Assembly: GCA_964522805.1 (NCBI GenBank)
Contig: CAZFWP010000016.1
Span: 1 to 25,605 of the forward strand
DNA: 25,605 nucleotides
Direction: 5' to 3'
Origin: CAZBYL01 sp964522805
GTDB lineage: Bacteria; Synergistota; Synergistia; Synergistales; Synergistaceae
Positions within the stretch are counted from its first letter, which is position 1. Each line of letters opens with the position of its first letter. The notes below the pieces were generated by a model that had not been told where the DNA came from, made no database searches, and worked only from the letters and a program-made list of their open reading frames with translations. Shown piece by piece: positions 23,401 to 25,605 of the stretch. A program made the position numbers and the translations under genes.

Positions 23401-24976
23401 CATAATTGTCAAAATCCTCAACACAGACGTTCTTCGATGCCCAAGAAAGGGTCTTAGCGTTAAATGACACCCCTGGCTCGTCGGCTCCATCCAATTTCAG
23501 TTCGCCTCTGACATTTTCCAGCACATCATGAGTCAGATTATGTTCAAAAATTTTAATCTTTTCTTTAGGAATCTTAGAGACTCCCTGCTGCCAAAGTTCA
23601 TAAGCCAGCTCTTTCTCCCGCTGAGCAGTAATATCGTAAAAGGAAATTACCGCCTGTATCGGTGCATTTTTTGCATCATAAATTGTCGTAAACTCACATT
23701 TATAGTATTTAGGTTTTTCTCCGGCGGCATCCCTCATTTTAATGACAGAAGATCCGCTACGTTCGCCGCTTATGATCGCTTGATAGAAACGACGGTATGT
23801 ATCAACACTCTCGGTCTCAATAAGCCCTGACTTTATATTGCTTTCAGGAACATCTTTAACAACTTCTTCTGACCCGAAAAGACAATTCGAACCGAAGTCC
23901 TGATAAATTATTTTGTCCTTAATATCAAAGCGAACCACATGCGTACCGCTCTGCTCGGAGGCGATACGGTATTTTTCTTCGCTTACACGAAGGCGCCCCT
24001 CTTCTGTCTCCAAAATTCTGCGGTTACGCTGCTCCCATTTTAAGATAATCACAATAATAATTAACATTGAAACTGCCATCAAGGCAAAGAGAATCATCGG
24101 CATTACCGCCGCCTCTGAAACCGCATCATCAACAATTTCACCGGCAATACCGCTCAGCAGAAACCAGTCATTGATGGGCAAAGGTTCATATATGACATAT
24201 CTGGTATAGCCGCCTATAGAAAAGCGATAGACGCCGCGACGCCCCTCCGCGAAATTTTTTCGCATATCAGATACGGTGCTGTCACCCATTGCTTTTGTTT
24301 TAGCATAGCCGTCCAGAACATTGTCGACACCATAAAGCGGTTTGCCCTTGCCGAAAATATAGGCAGAAGAGTTGCTGGAAATAATAATATTTCCTTTGGA
24401 ATCGCAGATATAAGAAGCCCCCCTCCCTTCAAAAACATGTGGAACAATAAGATCTCTGAGCATATCCTCGTTATAGCTGCCGTATATTATCCCCACAGTT
24501 TTTCTATTAATTACAAGCGGTATCGAAACAATAAAACGGGGGAATTTTTCTATCTTGCCGCGGGATACTCTTTCAATACTCCGTCTTCCCGCCATGCCCC
24601 GTTGAAAATAGCTCCGATCTGAAACATTAACCTCTTTGCCGTCATTGAGAAATCCCTTTCCATCACTGCGAATAAACCCCATATGAAGAAATGGAGAGGA
24701 GCTTAGCACATTGTTCATTTTTTCCATCATCATCGGCTTACTGCTGTATTCTTTCAAAGTTATTGACTCAGCAAATGTTTCCAAAATAGCAAACTGCCCG
24801 CCCATCTTGGCATTAAGCGTCAGGCTCTGCTCTTTAGCGGAATCAGATAGACGCTGATATGTAAGTTCTGAAGCGCGCTTAACAGCGTCTGCACGATAAT
24901 AAAGAATGCTGGCTAGAGTAAGCAGACCCATAAAGATTAGCGACGCTAAGAAAATATTAAGATGCTTCCGTTCCAT
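17498..24976 (-). CDS. Giant membrane c-di-GMP protein: Cache, ~9 PAS, 3 GGDEF, GAF, EAL
   Basis: 2492 residues. The ATG at 24976 is chosen for GGAGGAATAAC just upstream. TM1 is about 5-27 and an extracytoplasmic Cache sensor about 30-285 (SDRSYFQRGMAGRRSIERV). TM2 is about 288-313. PAS-like domains 1-2 (about 320-590) precede GGDEF-1 (about 595-755), with LTGVLNR, DLDNFKLVND, an inhibitory-site RAGD and intact GGDEF at 677-681. PAS-like domains 3-9 (about 790-1715) come next. GGDEF-2 (about 1720-1870) is degenerate, AEDRI at 1802. A GAF domain (about 1920-2070) leads to GGDEF-3 (about 2085-2225), degenerate GGGMF at 2160-2164. The EAL domain (about 2245-2490) keeps EAL (2273-2275), LNFSR, EITES, DDFG (2394), LDKS and EGVE, so it looks active. 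It likely makes and degrades c-di-GMP in response to outside and cytosolic signals. It has its own promoter and terminator. Confidence 0.93.
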   Translation of the reverse strand: MERKHLNIFLASLIFMGLLTLASILYYRADAVKRASELTYQRLSDSAKEQSLTLNAKMGGQFAILETFAESITLKEYSSKPMMMEKMNNVLSSSPFLHMGFIRSDGKGFLNDGKEVNVSDRSYFQRGMAGRRSIERVSRGKIEKFPRFIVSIPLVINRKTVGIIYGSYNEDMLRDLIVPHVFEGRGASYICDSKGNIIISSNSSAYIFGKGKPLYGVDNVLDGYAKTKAMGDSTVSDMRKNFAEGRRGVYRFSIGGYTRYVIYEPLPINDWFLLSGIAGEIVDDAVSEAAVMPMILFALMAVSMLIIIVIILKWEQRNRRILETEEGRLRVSEEKYRIASEQSGTHVVRFDIKDKIIYQDFGSNCLFGSEEVVKDVPESNIKSGLIETESVDTYRRFYQAIISGERSGSSVIKMRDAAGEKPKYYKCEFTTIYDAKNAPIQAVISFYDITAQREKELAYELWQQGVSKIPKEKIKIFEHNLTHDVLENVRGELKLDGADEPGVSFNAKTLSWASKNVCVEDFDNYVKFMNLDRLLKAYYNGQAEDSMDFRIYSNDESALCWINLSVHMVEYPSTHDVKAYMIYEDINDKKHEELAMEERLQEDPLTGVLNRKYFEDKVNSIIKKEPASQHAIFMIDLDNFKLVNDSYGHVAGDRVLISMSKALKAVLRAGDLVGRIGGDEFMVCLRNISYTEAIEKRAGFICQLMKIEITDGVFASGSLGISIYPRDGMNFNDLYKCADVAVYKAKEKGRCRFEFYSPEMRDINVKTTVTPIDMLKTDDNLSDERKRQLEDVMQYNKKLLQRQEEDERFRIFMERCDIASAEYNFRTKTFVASESFYKYEISEQRGEQLFSKNVDISGVHPDDRVLYREQILNESAASSNDMQVALRLKLLQGEYVWCRLTVIHMRGAEGGIERSIGVISREDALKNQSYVQLEALTKYMLAGMVLLEVGEQNISPIYVSQSMKRMTGINPSANVYSFDDISSLFYPEDRTAIFADFYKSVVGGNLFECTVRMKLRGKNGWCNIRAVRIPYEESRNPVAIVILTDVTEIKEKEEELSIERERMDIAFENTTINFWDFIYDGAKIIQTKRSYDFHGYPMVIENVPQSLIDSGYIYTDDILLFREMYKKLYDGAKNVSGVFRVKKENSDQYQYEHIRYTNVFDDKGRPIRAVGFSECISMAYIGLAGDSVLNVNEVISTLAISKLVGIFKIRLDDDFTVIYGNEYYYNLHGYRDREDMKRAIELKAVRYVHPDYRDIIKNDIGKAVASGAPNHRFEMVIVTKQGDKKMVMVWGAFIDDGDGKCLIGGVIDETELYEQKERLNTQTLMLSTAEKHADLYYWIYDIKQSKASFCRRLQDELGVPEVMANFPDSILDRDIIDPDYKDRFVKLHEDLKNGIPEAEADIRLIKGIWHRFKYMNVLDAQGRPVKAMGTAQNIQPPLDSQLKVGKGEEHNAELTARAHLSYIFEMSALETFEVDINTHEAVFSKGSVSKYKIHSTVVENVPDSLIETGLIHDDSLDSYREFYADVYAGKPNGSTIIKAQRASGQFTLVKLSYRMVYDEGGRPYKAIGISEEVENIADSRLRFEQEEKLHLLIKYDLVCLLRVNLSKDRITYFEAPGCTEMKFDSDRTYGGFLKEICLRFSGQGECEDFNSKYSAEALSLSSNNGIDWLYNEYRLCNYSGNIDWVSVSCQILTNPHNGDLYAFIYIRTIDERKKRELSLPFKAELDSTCSMYNKKTMKAIVNKVLSENKNPQTLYALAVIKIANLNLIIERFGPLSVDRLMLSVNRKLRYTLLNRQITCRTAEDRIVIFMDNVESERVLYEFGEYVLQILNKPAFFTTISEQYTIYQTGAAIVSAEIADFDKMLDLAQSATDKADMLKPHVQYYQDSLELKRDNVSLLPYKNDGSHLSLSAAAASSECSAYLFVLCSEILLSNKDTKIAVDGVLEQIGFFFGAERSYVLEVDEGKKALDNTYEWCADDVSSQIDELKGVPLDSVPSFMRAYKEKKTLVIKGLDGLCESEAKILGSQGITNLFVTPYVADSVVTGFVGVDNPSQNLDEIGVLSTLTYFLMSEVVKRRNDEHRLYTSRYDILSGVLSRNSYVEYVLETNAESLSSLGVILTDINGLKELNSRYGNSYGDQVVKSVAAALKDKFGAESVYRYGGGMFLVLLPDISKESFSQRLSDLRESFNSITNYDVSVGNAWSDTVHSIDSLIIKSDEVLTADKRERGIKIKAKKEAEKNKMLPQLLAAIDNSSFVPYLQPKVDAKTLAVCGAEALVRFKDPEHEIIPPGKFIPILEETGLVRYLDFFMFEEVLRIQHKWKEEGRTLMPISLNFSRSTMLEPGVVENLLSISQKYDVPNEMVEIEITESLGDFEAETIKQIGNNILQAGYRLSLDDFGAKYSNLAILSWLKFSVLKLDKSLVDHIVSNEMNRSIIAHVISLCQKYKIEVVAEGVEADIQLKELRDLGCGSIQGYLINKPIPVSDFESIYFRKD

Positions 24977-25073
24977 GTTATTCCTCCAAGCAAACTCTGA
25001 TTGGCTGATCCAAATACTCAAAGTATATTACAGACACAAAAGTAAAGAGGCTAAAGAGACATTTTAGTACAAG

Positions 25074-25152
25074 CAGATGACAAAATACATGTAAACAGAT
25101 AACAAAATATTAGCAGAGTAAAGTTCATTAAGCAACTATTATTTACATGTAA
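25074..25152. repeat. Short repeats between promoter and giant gene
   Basis: The direct repeats CAGATGACAAAATA (25074-25087) and CAGATAACAAAATA (25096-25109) are offset by 22 bases. TACATGTA (25087-25094) lies where the first copy ends, and the palindrome TTACATGTAA is at 25143-25152. A two-turn spacing of this kind is compatible with binding by a dimeric regulator on one face of the DNA. Confidence 0.45.
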
Positions 25153-25165
25153 CGTTTTTAAATTT

Positions 25166-25196
25166 TTTATAATTAACTCTTGCTGTCTATTGTCAA
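25166..25196 (-). promoter_or_regulatory. Probable promoter of the giant GGDEF/EAL gene
   Basis: On the minus strand, a perfect TTGACA (25191-25196) is followed after 18-19 bases by TTATAA/TATAAA (25166-25172). It would give a leader of about 180 bases before the ATG at 24976. Confidence 0.55.
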
Positions 25197-25605
25197 TGTT
25201 TTCATTATAATAAATCTATATTTTTGATTTAAAGTAATTATTTTTAAAAAAGCGAAATCAGGCGACAGCCTAAATAGTAAAGATAAATAGCCTGTTTTGG
25301 ACAAGAAATATTTTATTTTAATTCCAAATACTAATTTGAGTGAGGAAAAATTGAAAATAAAAAACGACTTGTACCTATCACGCATGAGCATCATCAAAGT
25401 TTTTGTACTTGTAAAATGTGGGATAAAATCTACATAAGTGTTTTTATTATATTCATTAGGTAAGAAAAGATCTTTAAACGACAAAACCGACTTTACAAAT
25501 TTAATTCACCATCTATGAAATAAAACAGCTGAATTGTACCGTCATAAGGTCAATCCATAGGACTCAGAAGCAGTAATAGATATATTAAAAAATAATGTAA
25601 GATAA

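Larger units (their letters stand above)
24977..25605. other. AT-rich intergenic region upstream of the giant gene
   Basis: No credible gene was found; the only long frame (minus strand, 25173-25484) has low-complexity, AT-driven composition and no ribosome site. The half nearest the giant gene holds its probable promoter, two near-identical 14-base direct repeats and ACATGT-centred palindromes. The stretch 25200-25605 shows nothing I recognise; the next gene must lie outside the window. Confidence 0.6.

Noticed and set aside
25173..25484. 103-codon minus-strand frame upstream of the giant gene
   Set aside because: The composition is driven by AT-rich bases (runs of F, I, K, L, S), there is no ribosome site, and it overlaps the probable promoter of the giant gene.

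Overview
The window looks like chromosome from an anaerobic, Firmicutes-like bacterium of roughly balanced base composition. The best taxonomic pointers are a T-box leader, strong GGAGG-type ribosome binding sites, an IlvD lacking the extra cysteine of oxygen-tolerant forms, a ferredoxin-type aldo/keto reductase and a very large multi-PAS cyclic-di-GMP protein. Clostridia or Negativicutes fit best; Synergistota cannot be excluded. No rRNA, tRNA, phage, transposase or CRISPR was seen.

Layout. 1-3370: branched-chain amino acid genes, the 3' part of acetolactate synthase (ilvB) and a complete ilvD, separated by a hairpin with a T tract and closed by a terminator. 3471-4801: a BASS-family sodium-coupled transporter and a small eight-cysteine protein. 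5078-9403: the most unusual locus, in which a sigma-A-type promoter and a T-box riboswitch (tentative leucine specifier CUC) precede two overlapping genes and a terminator. The first encodes a 2-isopropylmalate synthase relative that keeps its regulatory domain but has replaced all the metal-binding residues I can align. The second encodes a xylose-isomerase-like TIM barrel fused to an AMP-forming acyl-CoA ligase. 9433-10644 (minus): aldo/keto reductase with a two-motif ferredoxin tail. 10875-13578: molybdate importer modA-modB-modC, divergent from the reductase across a region with two inverted repeats. 13791-14859 (minus): ogt and an AlkA-type glycosylase gene overlapping by 14 bases, a DNA alkylation-repair pair. 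14948-15742: a DapB-family reductase with substitutions in its catalytic signature. 16099-17055 (minus): a CorA-type metal transporter. 17498-24976 (minus): a 2492-residue membrane c-di-GMP protein with Cache, about nine PAS, three GGDEF (one intact), GAF and EAL domains. 24977-25605: AT-rich, apparently non-coding, with its probable promoter.

How the parts relate. ilvB and ilvD supply the valine/isoleucine/leucine precursor pathway. The T-box operon is probably induced when a charged tRNA (likely Leu) runs short, yet its first product should not be able to perform the LeuA reaction, so it may define an undescribed branched-acid pathway or regulatory module. A degenerate repeat family occurs in three intergenic gaps (about 4.83, 13.63 and 15.93 kb). 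All functional names rest on reading motifs by eye; no database search was run.
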